Positions 12,758 through 20,784 of a DNA stretch of 25,476 nucleotides are shown here, one piece after another; position 1 is the first letter of the stretch; the number at the start of each line of letters is the position of its first letter. Below the pieces are notes generated by a model that did not search any database, was not told the origin of the DNA, and saw nothing but the letters and a program-made list of their open reading frames with translations. The stretch is from Cyanobacteria bacterium UBA947. Its GTDB lineage: Bacteria > Cyanobacteriota > Vampirovibrionia > Gastranaerophilales > Gastranaerophilaceae. The DNA is taken from positions 16,352-41,827 of the forward strand of contig DBCX01000056.1 of NCBI GenBank assembly GCA_002293275.1. Direction: 5' to 3'. Position numbers and translations under genes: made by a program.

Positions 12758-14722
12758 TTAGTCCCCGTAAATCCGCACGTAGTTCCAGTAGCTGCGGAAA
12801 ACTTTTTTGACATAAAGCTGCGTTTCCTGATACGGAATCTGCTCTACAAACTCGTCGGTGTCCTGATAGTTCAGGTTGGATTTCCAGCGCTGGACCGAGC
12901 CAATCCCGCCGTTGTACGCGGCGATAGATGAGATGTCCCTGCCGTCAAGCATCCCTTTTAAGAACAAATAATACTGGCTGCCAAGCCGCACATTTGTCAC
13001 CGGGTTGTACAAATCATCAGGCGACACAAGCGGTATCCCGTAGCGCTGCGCAACCTCGCGCGCGGTATCCGGCATCAACTGCATCAAACCGCGTGCGTCC
13101 GTGACGCTGCGGGCGTTCGGGTTAAAATAGCTCTCCTCGCGCAAAATTGACTGCATCAACGGCGCATTGTTCTCGTTTGCGTACATTTTCACCGTCTCGT
13201 AGTACACCAGCGGATAAACCAGCCGCCAGCGCAAATCATGCCGGTCGGGCTTTTCTTCCAGCTTGTCCATTGCAACGCGCGCCTCAATTGTGGATTTTGT
13301 AAAATCACGTTTTTTGTACGAAACCCAGCTTTTTATAAACTCATCATCGGTAAATTCACTTATCAAATCGTAATCCTTCAACTCACCGAGTTTTACAATC
13401 AAGGTGTCCTTATTTTTGTACGGAAACTCAACCGGCACCTCTTTTAACTGTCTGGAAACAATCGGTGTGTCAAGGTGGTGCAGGTTCAAATACGCGCGGT
13501 AAGCGTAATAGCTGTCGGGGTATTTGGAAATCACAAGATTGTAGTAGTGGTTGTAATCCTTGTAGTTATCCTGCCGCTGGGCGATTTTGCCAAGCCAAAA
13601 CAAAACAAGCGGTGCAGAGTTTGTGCGCGGGAATTTCATCAGATAATCCTTGCCGATTTTTTGCGCGCTGTCATAGTCGCCCTTTTTGATTTTTTCAAAG
13701 AACAGACCGGCGAGAATCTCGGCTGAGTACTGGCCTGTGGGATATTTGTTATAGAAGGCGATGTAGCAGGCCTCTTTTTCGGCGGCGGGGATGGCGCTAC
13801 ATTTGAGGTACCACAGGTAGTCCTGGCCTTTATCGTTCGCGTAAGTTAAAAGCCGGTTGACCACGCTGAGCCCGTAACCTGTCGCGGCAAAATACTTATC
13901 TATCGCGTCGTAGACATCTTTGTGGTCAACATATTTTGCGTAATCTGACAGCCCGGTTTCGGTGACGGAGCGGGCTTTGAGCGGGTCGCCGAGCGCAAAC
14001 AGGTTCATTGCGTTGAGCGCCCAGCTTTCTTGCGGTTCAAGCGCGGAAAGTATTTTGTCGGCGTTTTCATAGTCGGCAAAAAGGTAGTAGGTGCGCGCCA
14101 TCAACAGTTTATCGTCGGGGTTAATATTCTCGCTCATCGCAAGCCAGTTGTTGACGGCGTTCATCCCCCAGCGGCCGGCGGGCGCTTTTTCAAGGTAGGT
14201 GCGAAAATGGTTTTCCGCATCGGTGCGCTCGGATACGGGGATTGGTTTGTCTTTGTACTTGTCCGCGATAAGCAGGCCCAGAAAATATTCCGATGCGATT
14301 GCGCATTCGGTGTCGGGGTATTCTTGTACAAGCCATTCAAAATATTTTTTTGCCTGCGCGGGGTTTGAGTCAATGATTTCTATGGCGTAGAGGTATTTTG
14401 CCTTGATGCCGAGCTTGTGCGCAGGGTAGCCTTCGTAGAGTATTTTGTAGACTTTTTGGACAGATTTTGTGTCATCAAGCTTGGCTGCGTTTTGCGCCTG
14501 GTGGAAAAGCGCGGGGGGTTTCAGGATTGAGCCCTGTTTGACCTTGCCAAACAGGTAGTATGCGTTGGCAAAATCGCCGTTTTTTTCGTCCTCCAGCGCT
14601 TGCGAGTAGATGGCCTCGGCCTTTGCGGGCGGCTGGTAGAAAAGCTTTGCGGCAAGCGCGCCTGTCACGGAAAACAACAGCGCAGCAGCGATAATGATTT
14701 TGTGTGTTGTGGTCAGGTTCAT
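12758..14722 (-). CDS. Slt70-like soluble lytic transglycosylase with superhelical N-domain
   Basis: A 654-residue protein from the ATG at 14722 (657 if started at 14731). An N-terminal hydrophobic stretch (IIIAAALLFSVTGALAA) is a signal peptide or anchor. A long alpha-superhelical region resembling TPRs follows (about 35-500; AEAIYSQALEDEKNGDFANA, YLMKFPRTNSAPLVLFWLGK). The SLT domain occupies about 515-645: LREESYFNP with the predicted catalytic Glu530, ARGLMQLMPDTA and IAAYNGGIGSVQRW, as in Slt70/YjbJ-type enzymes acting on periplasmic peptidoglycan. The start at 14722 is preferred because TGTTATCAT ends 7 bases before it and overlaps the upstream ATG. It is the second transglycosylase in the window, after the LysM one. 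Confidence 0.93.
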   Translation of the reverse strand: MNLTTTHKIIIAAALLFSVTGALAAKLFYQPPAKAEAIYSQALEDEKNGDFANAYYLFGKVKQGSILKPPALFHQAQNAAKLDDTKSVQKVYKILYEGYPAHKLGIKAKYLYAIEIIDSNPAQAKKYFEWLVQEYPDTECAIASEYFLGLLIADKYKDKPIPVSERTDAENHFRTYLEKAPAGRWGMNAVNNWLAMSENINPDDKLLMARTYYLFADYENADKILSALEPQESWALNAMNLFALGDPLKARSVTETGLSDYAKYVDHKDVYDAIDKYFAATGYGLSVVNRLLTYANDKGQDYLWYLKCSAIPAAEKEACYIAFYNKYPTGQYSAEILAGLFFEKIKKGDYDSAQKIGKDYLMKFPRTNSAPLVLFWLGKIAQRQDNYKDYNHYYNLVISKYPDSYYAYRAYLNLHHLDTPIVSRQLKEVPVEFPYKNKDTLIVKLGELKDYDLISEFTDDEFIKSWVSYKKRDFTKSTIEARVAMDKLEEKPDRHDLRWRLVYPLVYYETVKMYANENNAPLMQSILREESYFNPNARSVTDARGLMQLMPDTAREVAQRYGIPLVSPDDLYNPVTNVRLGSQYYLFLKGMLDGRDISSIAAYNGGIGSVQRWKSNLNYQDTDEFVEQIPYQETQLYVKKVFRSYWNYVRIYGD

Positions 14723-14729
14723 TACTGGC

Positions 14730-14738
14730 ATGATAACA
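14730..14738 (-). promoter_or_regulatory. Extended -10 deciding the Slt70-like start
   Basis: TGTTATCAT on the minus strand, hexamer 14735-14730, ends 7 bases before the ATG at 14722. It includes bases of the alternative ATG at 14731, which therefore cannot be on this transcript. Confidence 0.6.
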
Positions 14739-14790
14739 TGAACATTTTAAGTTTTTATCGCCATGTTTTCATGTCCGCGAAAACACTGAC

Positions 14791-14819
14791 TTGCGGAACT
14801 TTGCGCTGCACGTTATAAT
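14791..14819 (+). promoter_or_regulatory. Consensus-like promoter firing into the membrane-protein gene
   Basis: TTGCGG (14791-14796), exactly 17 bp, then TATAAT (14814-14819) on the plus strand. It points into the minus-strand gene 14828-15175 and so should make an antisense RNA or the transcript of the 33-codon frame at 14824. Confidence 0.55.
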
Positions 14820-14823
14820 ATAA

Positions 14824-14925
14824 ATGGCTAAAAGAAGAAGATTATCACAGGCGATAACAGGCATAAGAAAGAAAGGAAAACCCCAACAATCCAAAAGATA
14901 TTGTAAAACTTATTCTCTAAAATGA
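14824..14925 (+). CDS. Possible 33-aa basic peptide antisense to the membrane-protein gene
   Basis: An ATG four bases after a TATAAT opens 33 codons beginning MAKRRRLSQAITGIRKKGK and ending in TGA at 14925. The peptide is strongly basic (about a third Lys/Arg). It overlaps the 3' end of the opposite-strand membrane-protein gene almost entirely. The -10 to ATG distance is shorter than the 6 bases seen elsewhere and there is no Shine-Dalgarno, so translation is doubtful; the transcript may act as antisense RNA. Confidence 0.25.
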   Translation: MAKRRRLSQAITGIRKKGKPQQSKRYCKTYSLK

Positions 14926-15175
14926 ATTTGTTGGTTATTTTTTTACCCAAAATGATTTCAAATGAACCAACGATTAAGGATATTGAGATTAAAAGCAGAA
15001 ATATAGCAACATAGAACATCAGGCTGAAAGTTAAACGGTACGCAACATTATCAGGTGTAGCGTCCGTAATGGTGTTGTTTTGGATAGCCCAGTATGAACT
15101 CAAAATCACTCCTACCCAGCCGGCAACAGCAAATAAATTTGCACCTATTAAATTTTTAAATTTCAGTAAACTCAC
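14828..15175 (-). CDS. Small integral membrane protein (115 aa)
   Basis: From a GTG at 15175 the protein reads (M)SLLKFKNLIGANLFAVAGW and has three hydrophobic helices (about 9-29, 48-70 and 92-115), the last running to the C-terminus (LCLLSPVIIFFF). No family is recognised. The frame stays open to 15289, but that extension overlaps the divergent lipase gene and its promoter. GTG 15175 is preferred since TATAAT ends 6 bases upstream. It is AT-rich like the lipase gene and divergent from it with 35 bp between starts, so the two may have arrived together. An immunity or accessory role for the lipase is only a guess. Confidence 0.68.
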   Translation of the reverse strand: MSLLKFKNLIGANLFAVAGWVGVILSSYWAIQNNTITDATPDNVAYRLTFSLMFYVAIFLLLISISLIVGSFEIILGKKITNKFILENKFYNIFWIVGVFLSFLCLLSPVIIFFF

Positions 15176-15181
15176 AAAAAT

Positions 15182-15190
15182 ATTATACAA
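15182..15190 (-). promoter_or_regulatory. Leaderless -10 of the membrane-protein gene, overlapping the lipase promoter
   Basis: TATAAT (minus, 15187-15182), six bases, GTG at 15175. On the plus strand TATTAT (15181-15186) occupies the same bases and could serve the lipase gene, whose mRNA would begin near 15193. Confidence 0.6.
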
Positions 15191-15210
15191 CAAAATGAAA
15201 GGAAACAAAA

Positions 15211-16161
15211 ATGCCAAATCAAGAATTACACAATGACCTGAAACAGTTATCAGGATATGTTTACAGGAACAATCAATTTCAAAAACCAAAAGACTGGATT
15301 GAGGTCGGAAAATCCGAAGGTAAGAACACGGGATTTTATGCCGAAACCTTTGTCCGAGGCAATGATGTCGTTATCTCATTCAGAGGAACGGATGTTGAAA
15401 GAGGAAATAAAGCAAAAGCACAAGATTTTGTCCTCAGCGATATACCTATGGGTGCAAAACTTTTGCCTGCTCAAATAGTCAATGCGCAAAAATATTACAA
15501 AGAAATCAAAAAACAATTTCCTAACTCAAACATCATATTCACAGGACACTCGCTCGGCGGAAGCGTAGCGCAGATTTTAGGTGCTGAATACGGACACGAA
15601 ACGGTTACTTTTAACGCCTACGGTGTTGGTGATTTAATGGGCAGCTATCACGTTAAAAACTTTGATAATATCACAAATTACGGTAATGCAAACGATACAA
15701 TTTTCGCGGCGAATGCGCAAAACCATATTGGCAACACCTATGTTATAGGTGATTATGAGGACAATTTAGACAGTGTTTATTCAAGAACCGGCATAAACCC
15801 GGACACTTCTTTGTGGGATTATCACTCGTTAGATAATATGGGCGACCTATCAAAAGCCTTACCGTACAAAGGTCAAAACCTGCAAACAGAAGAAGCCCTC
15901 ACGCTCAAAGCCTCTATTGAAGAAAATGTTGATTTGCGAGATGTTGACCCTGATAGAATTTTAACAAGAGAAGAAGTCAAGGAAATGTCCACAGATGAAT
16001 TTACAGACAAAGAGGATTTTATCAACCAACAATTAGCAGGCGGCAAGGTTATGTCAAAGGCAGAAGTAGAAGAAAAAGTACAAAGCGGCGGTGCAGTTTG
16101 GGTTGAGGGTTACACCCGCGCAGATGGTACGCAGGTTAAAGGATATTACAGGTCAAAATAA
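15211..16161 (+). CDS. Class 3 lipase-like alpha/beta hydrolase (316 aa)
   Basis: An alpha/beta hydrolase with the nucleophile elbow TGHSLGGSVAQILG; the predicted triad is Ser114, Asp162 (GNANDTIF) and His205 (WDYHSLDNM). DVVISFRGTD (52-61) is the typical oxyanion-side strand of the lipase class 3/DUF2974 group, which acts on acylglycerols or phospholipids. The C-terminal part (about 225-290) is acidic and helical and ends VWVEGYTRADGTQVKGYYRS, a short GYxRxDGTxVxGYYR tail known from phage- or toxin-associated proteins. No signal peptide is present. The ATG has GAAAGGAA 7 bases upstream. Codon use is distinct (many AAA and AGA) and AT-rich beside CGC-rich neighbours, suggesting horizontal transfer. 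A role as an effector is inference. Confidence 0.82.
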   Translation: MPNQELHNDLKQLSGYVYRNNQFQKPKDWIEVGKSEGKNTGFYAETFVRGNDVVISFRGTDVERGNKAKAQDFVLSDIPMGAKLLPAQIVNAQKYYKEIKKQFPNSNIIFTGHSLGGSVAQILGAEYGHETVTFNAYGVGDLMGSYHVKNFDNITNYGNANDTIFAANAQNHIGNTYVIGDYEDNLDSVYSRTGINPDTSLWDYHSLDNMGDLSKALPYKGQNLQTEEALTLKASIEENVDLRDVDPDRILTREEVKEMSTDEFTDKEDFINQQLAGGKVMSKAEVEEKVQSGGAVWVEGYTRADGTQVKGYYRSK

Positions 16162-16185
16162 AAATAAAACTGCCGGTCATACAAA

Positions 16186-17856
16186 TCACACTTCAAACAA
16201 CGAATACAGCCGTGTGAGAATATCGTCCTCGTCAAGCTCGCAGGTTTCCTTATTCAGGTCAAGCGCGCGCTGGTAGTATCCGGCCGCATCGTTGGTGAAA
16301 CCCATGTGCTGTGATGCGCGGCCCGCGTTAAAATGCGCAAGCGCGTAGGTCGGTTTAAGCTCAATTGAGCGCTCAAAATAATCCAGCGCATCCATCGCGT
16401 CAGATAACCCGTCCAGATACAAAATCCCGAGGTTGTTGAATACACCTGCGTTTTCGGGGTCAAGGTCGGCCGCTTTGTGGCTGGAAATCAGCGCCTCTTC
16501 AAGAAAATCCTTCTCCCAGAGCGCCACACCGGCTTTTGTGTATGCGCGCGCCTTGTCGGGGCAAACTGTTATCGCGTCGCAATATGCGCGAATCGCGTTA
16601 TCCAGGTCGTAGTCCGCCATATAAATATCACCGAGCGAGATGTGGATGTCATAGTTGGCCGGGTCAAGGATAAGCCCCGCCTGGTACGCAGAAACAGCCG
16701 CATCAATGTTGCCCTTAATCTCGCCGTAAATCGCACCAAGCGCCTGGCACACTATGGAAGTCCACTCGTTATCGGGGTTTTGGGCGATTGCCGACTGGTA
16801 GTGTTCAATGGCCTCGTCGTAAAGCTCGGCTCTTGTGTACGCGTAGGCGAGCGAGTTGTGGTAGAACGGGTTGTGCTCGTCATTTTCAAGCGCAAGCTTA
16901 AACGCGCTGACCGAGTTAATTTTGTCGTCTTTACGCAGGTAAAGGTGCCCGAGTTCGTAATAAATCAGCCCCAAATCCTTGCCAAAGTGCAAAAGTTTCT
17001 CGTAATATTCAATCGCCTCGTCTGTTTTTTCGGGGTAGTATGTTTGCAAAACGGTCGTGAGTTTAATGAGGCACTCGCGGTTGAACGGGTTTGCGTCCAG
17101 CGCGTAACGGTAAAAATCGACCGCCGCATCAATATCCTTGTTTTTAAGCGACACGTCCGCGATTTTGCCGTAGAAGATCTCTTCGCGGTTTGTGTGCGCA
17201 AGCGCTATTTTATAAGTGGTTTCGGCCTTTTCATATTGTCTGAATTTTTCAAGAACGCCGCCAAATGTGCTGAACGCCAGCGTTGAAAAATTGTTGGAAA
17301 AATTTTTACAAAACATTTTGATGGAGGGTCTGTCCCACATCAGCATGACAGAACCCGAGAAGAAATAATAGATGAACCTTAGGTAATCGGGTGCTTTGGC
17401 CTGACCTGCGGTAATTTTTTCTAAGATTGCTTCTGACAGGACAAGTCGCGGTCGGGCGGATTTTAGCCTGCTTGTTTTTATTGCGGAGCTGAACTCTTGT
17501 TCTGCTGATACAAAATCCTGTGCCATTTTCATAAACCAGCCGGTGTAAAGGTGAGCGTCGGAGTTGGACGGGGACAGTGACACAGCTGTTTTGCACTGCT
17601 CAATGGCCGTTGTAAGGCTTATTTCACCCTGCTCCCACATCAACGCGGCAAGCCTGTAATAACTTTCGGGCATCGCAGGGTCAAGTTTTAAGGTGGTGAT
17701 ATAGTTTTCTACGGCTTCTTCAAGATCCTCGTTGTGCTGGCAGATAAGGTATCTTTCGTGCGCGGCGCGTGCTTTTTCAAGCGTTTGAATCGCAGTTGCG
17801 GACGCTATCGGATGCGCCGGCATTACAAGGGTGTTTTCCAGTGTTTGTTTTGACAT
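16186..17856 (-). CDS. Tetratricopeptide-repeat protein (556 aa)
   Basis: About a dozen TPR units cover most of the length, for example AIEYYEKLLHFGKDLGLIYY, AIEHYQSAIAQNPDNEWTS, AIRAYCDAITVCPDKARAY and ALDYFERSIELKPTYALAHF. A less regular stretch lies around residues 145-200. No signal peptide, no catalytic domain, probably a cytoplasmic scaffold. It resembles O-GlcNAc-transferase-type TPR arrays but lacks a glycosyltransferase part. The start at 17856 has GGAG seven bases upstream and TACAAT at 17892-17887, so this gene uses an ordinary leader. It converges on the lipase gene with a 24-base gap. Partner unknown. Confidence 0.88.
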   Translation of the reverse strand: MSKQTLENTLVMPAHPIASATAIQTLEKARAAHERYLICQHNEDLEEAVENYITTLKLDPAMPESYYRLAALMWEQGEISLTTAIEQCKTAVSLSPSNSDAHLYTGWFMKMAQDFVSAEQEFSSAIKTSRLKSARPRLVLSEAILEKITAGQAKAPDYLRFIYYFFSGSVMLMWDRPSIKMFCKNFSNNFSTLAFSTFGGVLEKFRQYEKAETTYKIALAHTNREEIFYGKIADVSLKNKDIDAAVDFYRYALDANPFNRECLIKLTTVLQTYYPEKTDEAIEYYEKLLHFGKDLGLIYYELGHLYLRKDDKINSVSAFKLALENDEHNPFYHNSLAYAYTRAELYDEAIEHYQSAIAQNPDNEWTSIVCQALGAIYGEIKGNIDAAVSAYQAGLILDPANYDIHISLGDIYMADYDLDNAIRAYCDAITVCPDKARAYTKAGVALWEKDFLEEALISSHKAADLDPENAGVFNNLGILYLDGLSDAMDALDYFERSIELKPTYALAHFNAGRASQHMGFTNDAAGYYQRALDLNKETCELDEDDILTRLYSLFEV

Positions 17857-17886
17857 TAGTCACTCCGAAAAATGTGTGTTAAGGAC

Positions 17887-17892
17887 ATTGTA
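17887..17892 (-). promoter_or_regulatory. -10 of the 556-aa TPR gene
   Basis: TACAAT on the minus strand, giving a leader of about 25 bases that carries CGGAG before the ATG at 17856. It uses the same hexamer type as the leaderless genes but at normal leader distance. Confidence 0.5.
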
Positions 17893-17995
17893 GCCCCAAA
17901 CTTGTTCCATCAAATCATATAAACATAGTATATTAGAGTAAATCCCCCGGTTGGATGATATGAGATTCACAAATTCACGCACATTTGCCCCTATT

Positions 17996-18006
17996 TATAA
18001 TATAAT
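17996..18006 (+). promoter_or_regulatory. Double TATAAT upstream of mnmG
   Basis: Two overlapping TATAAT hexamers (17996-18001 and 18001-18006). The second ends 7 bases before the ATG at 18014, again consistent with a start of transcription at the start codon; the first would give a leader of about 5 bases. Confidence 0.6.
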
Positions 18007-18013
18007 ATAGGAC

Positions 18014-19789
18014 ATGAACACCAAATTTGATTGTATAGTTGTGGGCGCGGGGCACGCGGGATGCGAGGCGGCGATTGCCGCAGCGAGGCTGGGGTTGAAG
18101 GTTTTGCTGTGCACGCTCAATATTGACAATATCGCGCTGATGCCGTGCAACCCTGCAATCGGCGGGCCGGCCAAGTCTACTCTTGTGCGCGAAATTGACG
18201 CGCTGGGCGGGGTTATGGGGCTGGCGGCGGACGCGACTTATATTCAGATGAAGATGCTCAACTCATCCAAAGGTCCTGCGGTGCGGGCGCTGCGGGCGCA
18301 ATCGGACAAACGCGAGTATATGGATTACATGCGCAACCTCATTGAAGGTGAACAAAATATTTACCTCCGGCAGGCGGCGATAAACGAATTGATTGTAGAA
18401 AAAGGCGCTGTGACCGGGGTTGTTGACGAGTTCGGTATAGACTTCAGCGCGCCGGCGGTTGTGCTGACAACCGGAACAAGCCTTGGCGGAAGGTTGTTTG
18501 TGGGTCTGCAATCGTACAGCGGCGGGCGTTTGGGCGAGGCTGCGGCAACGGGGCTGACACAAAGTTTAAACAAGAACGGCATCAAAACCGGCAAGCTCAA
18601 AACCGGCACCCCGCCGCGTGTTGACGGGCGCACAATTGATTATTCAAAGATGATTGTGCAGCCGGGTGACGAGCAGCTGCATTTTTATTCGTTCAGACCG
18701 GGGCGGCCCGTGCGGCCGCAGGTTCCGTGCTATTTGACGCGCACGGGGGAAAAAACGCACGAGATTATTCGGGCGAATCTGGATAAATCACCGATGTTTC
18801 AAGGGTTGATTGAGGGCACAGGGCCAAGATATTGCCCGTCTATTGAGGATAAAATCGTGCGGTTTGCAGCCAACCCGTCGCACCATATTTTTATTGAGCC
18901 CGAGGGGTTGAACACTTATGAGGTCTATATCCAAGGGTTTTCCAGCTCGCTGCCGGCGGTTGTTCAAGCTGCGATGCTGCAGAGCATGCCCGGTCTTGAA
19001 TCCGCACATATCATCAAACCCGCGTACGCCGTGGAATACGACTATGTTCCGGCGGTTCAGACGCGGCACTCGCTGATGTCAAAAACGGTGAACGGGTTGT
19101 TTTTTGCGGGACAAATCAACGGTACAAGCGGTTATGAAGAGGCCGCCGCGCAAGGGCTTATTGCGGGGATTAACGCAGCAAACCACGTGCGCGGCGCGGA
19201 TATGCTTGAACTTGACCGCTCATCGTCTTATATCGGCACGCTGATTGACGATTTGGTGACAAAAGACATCAACGAGCCGTACCGGATGCTGACTTCGCGC
19301 TCGGAGTACCGGCTTTTGCTGCGTCAGGACAACGCGGACGCCCGTCTGACGCCGATCGGGTACAAGGCAGGACTTGTTGATGACGCGCAGTTCGCTGTTT
19401 TTGAGGCCAAGCAGGCAGCGATTGAGCAGACGCTGCGGCAATTATCCGCGCAGCAAAAACAGTTGTTGAAGCGGCCGGAGGTAAATTACAACACGCTGGA
19501 AAACGCGCCTCAAGTGGCGGATGACGTGGCCGAACAGGTTGAAATCATCCTAAAATACGATGGTTACATCAAACGCCAGCAAGCGCAGGTTGAGCAATCG
19601 GACAAGCTGGAAAAATTCCGCATCCCAGATGATATTGACTGGTCGCAGGTCAAACACATCTCGGGCGAAACCCGTGATAAATTAAGCAAAATCCGGCCAA
19701 AAACGCTTGCTCAGGCATCGCGCATCGGAGGAGTAAAACCGGCTGACATCTCCGTGTTGATGGTTTTGCTCAACTCGTCTAACAGTTGA
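18014..19789 (+). CDS. mnmG: tRNA uridine-5-carboxymethylaminomethyl modification enzyme MnmG (GidA)
   Basis: A 591-residue FAD protein; the Rossmann motif VVGAGHAGCEAA starts the sequence. Cys45 in PCNPAIGGPAKSTLVREIDA and GTGPRYCPSIEDKIVRF are MnmG signatures, as is GYEEAAAQGLIAGINAA. With MnmE it modifies U34 of tRNAs read by NNA/NNG codons. It is somewhat shorter than the usual 620-630 residues, mostly by a compact C-terminal region, yet keeps the ending RIGGVKPADISVLMVLL. No mnmE is adjacent. The last 79 bases overlap the 3' end of the convergent ispG. Start supported by TATAAT 7 bases upstream and by the FAD motif. Confidence 0.97.
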   Translation: MNTKFDCIVVGAGHAGCEAAIAAARLGLKVLLCTLNIDNIALMPCNPAIGGPAKSTLVREIDALGGVMGLAADATYIQMKMLNSSKGPAVRALRAQSDKREYMDYMRNLIEGEQNIYLRQAAINELIVEKGAVTGVVDEFGIDFSAPAVVLTTGTSLGGRLFVGLQSYSGGRLGEAAATGLTQSLNKNGIKTGKLKTGTPPRVDGRTIDYSKMIVQPGDEQLHFYSFRPGRPVRPQVPCYLTRTGEKTHEIIRANLDKSPMFQGLIEGTGPRYCPSIEDKIVRFAANPSHHIFIEPEGLNTYEVYIQGFSSSLPAVVQAAMLQSMPGLESAHIIKPAYAVEYDYVPAVQTRHSLMSKTVNGLFFAGQINGTSGYEEAAAQGLIAGINAANHVRGADMLELDRSSSYIGTLIDDLVTKDINEPYRMLTSRSEYRLLLRQDNADARLTPIGYKAGLVDDAQFAVFEAKQAAIEQTLRQLSAQQKQLLKRPEVNYNTLENAPQVADDVAEQVEIILKYDGYIKRQQAQVEQSDKLEKFRIPDDIDWSQVKHISGETRDKLSKIRPKTLAQASRIGGVKPADISVLMVLLNSSNS

Positions 19790-20784
19790 GATTCGGGGAC
19801 TTTTGCGATAATTTCGCCTTTGCGGAAGATGTAGCCTTCGCCTATCCCGCCTGCGATACCAAAATCTGCGTGGCGCGCTTCGCCGGGGCCGTTGACCGCG
19901 CAACCCATGGTCGCGATTGTGATTGGCGCATCTAAGTCGCAAAACCTTTCTTCCACCTGCTTTGCCAGCGAAATCAGGTCAATTTGGGTTCTGCCGCAGG
20001 TGGGGCACGATATAAAATTCACCCCTTTTTGGCGCAAATCAAGGCTTTTAAGGATTTCAAACCCGGCACGGACTTCTTCAACGGGGTTTTCGGTGAGCGA
20101 AACGCGGATTGTGTCGCCGATACCTTCGGCCAGAAGCGTTCCGATACCGACGGCGGACTTGATTAAGCCCGTGCGCAGCGTTCCGGCTTCTGTCACGCCA
20201 AGATGCAGCGGGTACGCGATTTGGCGCGATGCGGCACGGTAGGCCTCAATTGTTGTTTTGACGTCCGACGATTTTAGCGAAACCTTTATCAGGTCAAAAT
20301 CAAGGTCTTCAAGGATTTGGATGTGTTTCAAGGCGCTTGCGACCATACGTTCAACCAATTCTCCATTTTCCACTTTCAATTTTCCATTTTCCAAAGACCC
20401 TGCGTTCACGCCGATTCTAATTGGAACCTTCTGCGCACGCGCGAGCGTGACGACTTTTTCAACGTTTTCGCGCTTGCCGATATTGCCGGGGTTCAAGCGC
20501 AGCGCGTGAATTCCGTTGTTTATACATTTGATTGCCAGCCGGTAATCAAAATGGATATCTGCCACAAGCGGTACGGGGCTTGATTTTACAAGCTCTTTAA
20601 CGGCAGCTGCCGCGTCAGGATTCAAAACCGCCAGCCGCACGATTTCGCAGCCCGCATCAGCAAGCTCTTTTATCTGCGCTTGCGTCGATTTCACATCGCG
20701 CGTGTCAGTATTTGTCATCGACTGCACGCTGATTGGCGCACCGCCGCCGATTTTTACGTCCCCTATTAATATTTGTTTGGTCAT
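19711..20784 (-). CDS. ispG: 4-hydroxy-3-methylbut-2-enyl-diphosphate synthase IspG (GcpE)
   Basis: A 357-residue enzyme that converts MEcPP to HMBPP in the MEP isoprenoid pathway. The [4Fe-4S] ligands are Cys260 and Cys263 (SCPTCGRTQIDL) and Cys295 (MGCAVNGPGE), with Glu302 of GPGE. The N-terminal TIM-barrel segments VQSMTNTDTRD, LVADIHFDYRLA and LRLNPGNIG are all present. Residues 131-144 (LENGKLKVENGELV) are unusual: they are encoded by a GAAAATT-type simple repeat in a variable loop. The last ~15 residues are encoded on the strand opposite mnmG's end. The ATG is 14 bp from the divergent phosphoesterase ATG, with TGCTAGAAT ending 6 bases upstream of it. Confidence 0.96.
   Translation of the reverse strand: MTKQILIGDVKIGGGAPISVQSMTNTDTRDVKSTQAQIKELADAGCEIVRLAVLNPDAAAAVKELVKSSPVPLVADIHFDYRLAIKCINNGIHALRLNPGNIGKRENVEKVVTLARAQKVPIRIGVNAGSLENGKLKVENGELVERMVASALKHIQILEDLDFDLIKVSLKSSDVKTTIEAYRAASRQIAYPLHLGVTEAGTLRTGLIKSAVGIGTLLAEGIGDTIRVSLTENPVEEVRAGFEILKSLDLRQKGVNFISCPTCGRTQIDLISLAKQVEERFCDLDAPITIATMGCAVNGPGEARHADFGIAGGIGEGYIFRKGEIIAKVPESQLLDELSKTINTEMSAGFTPPMRDA
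20357..20392 (-). repeat. GAAAATT-type repeat inside ispG
   Basis: Minus-strand reading gives GGAAAATGGAAAATTGAAAG followed by TGGAAAATGGAGAATT. Related tracts occur at 22907-22929 and 23021-23047 in the O-antigen ligase-like gene. It is in frame and does not lengthen the protein relative to the loop in E. coli IspG as I recall it. Confidence 0.7.

Noticed and set aside
16477..17286. A 269-codon plus-strand frame opposite the 556-aa TPR gene
   Set aside because: Mirror of TPR codons. The composition (Val/Arg/Asn runs) is typical of antisense shadows, and the TPR repeats on the other strand are unambiguous.
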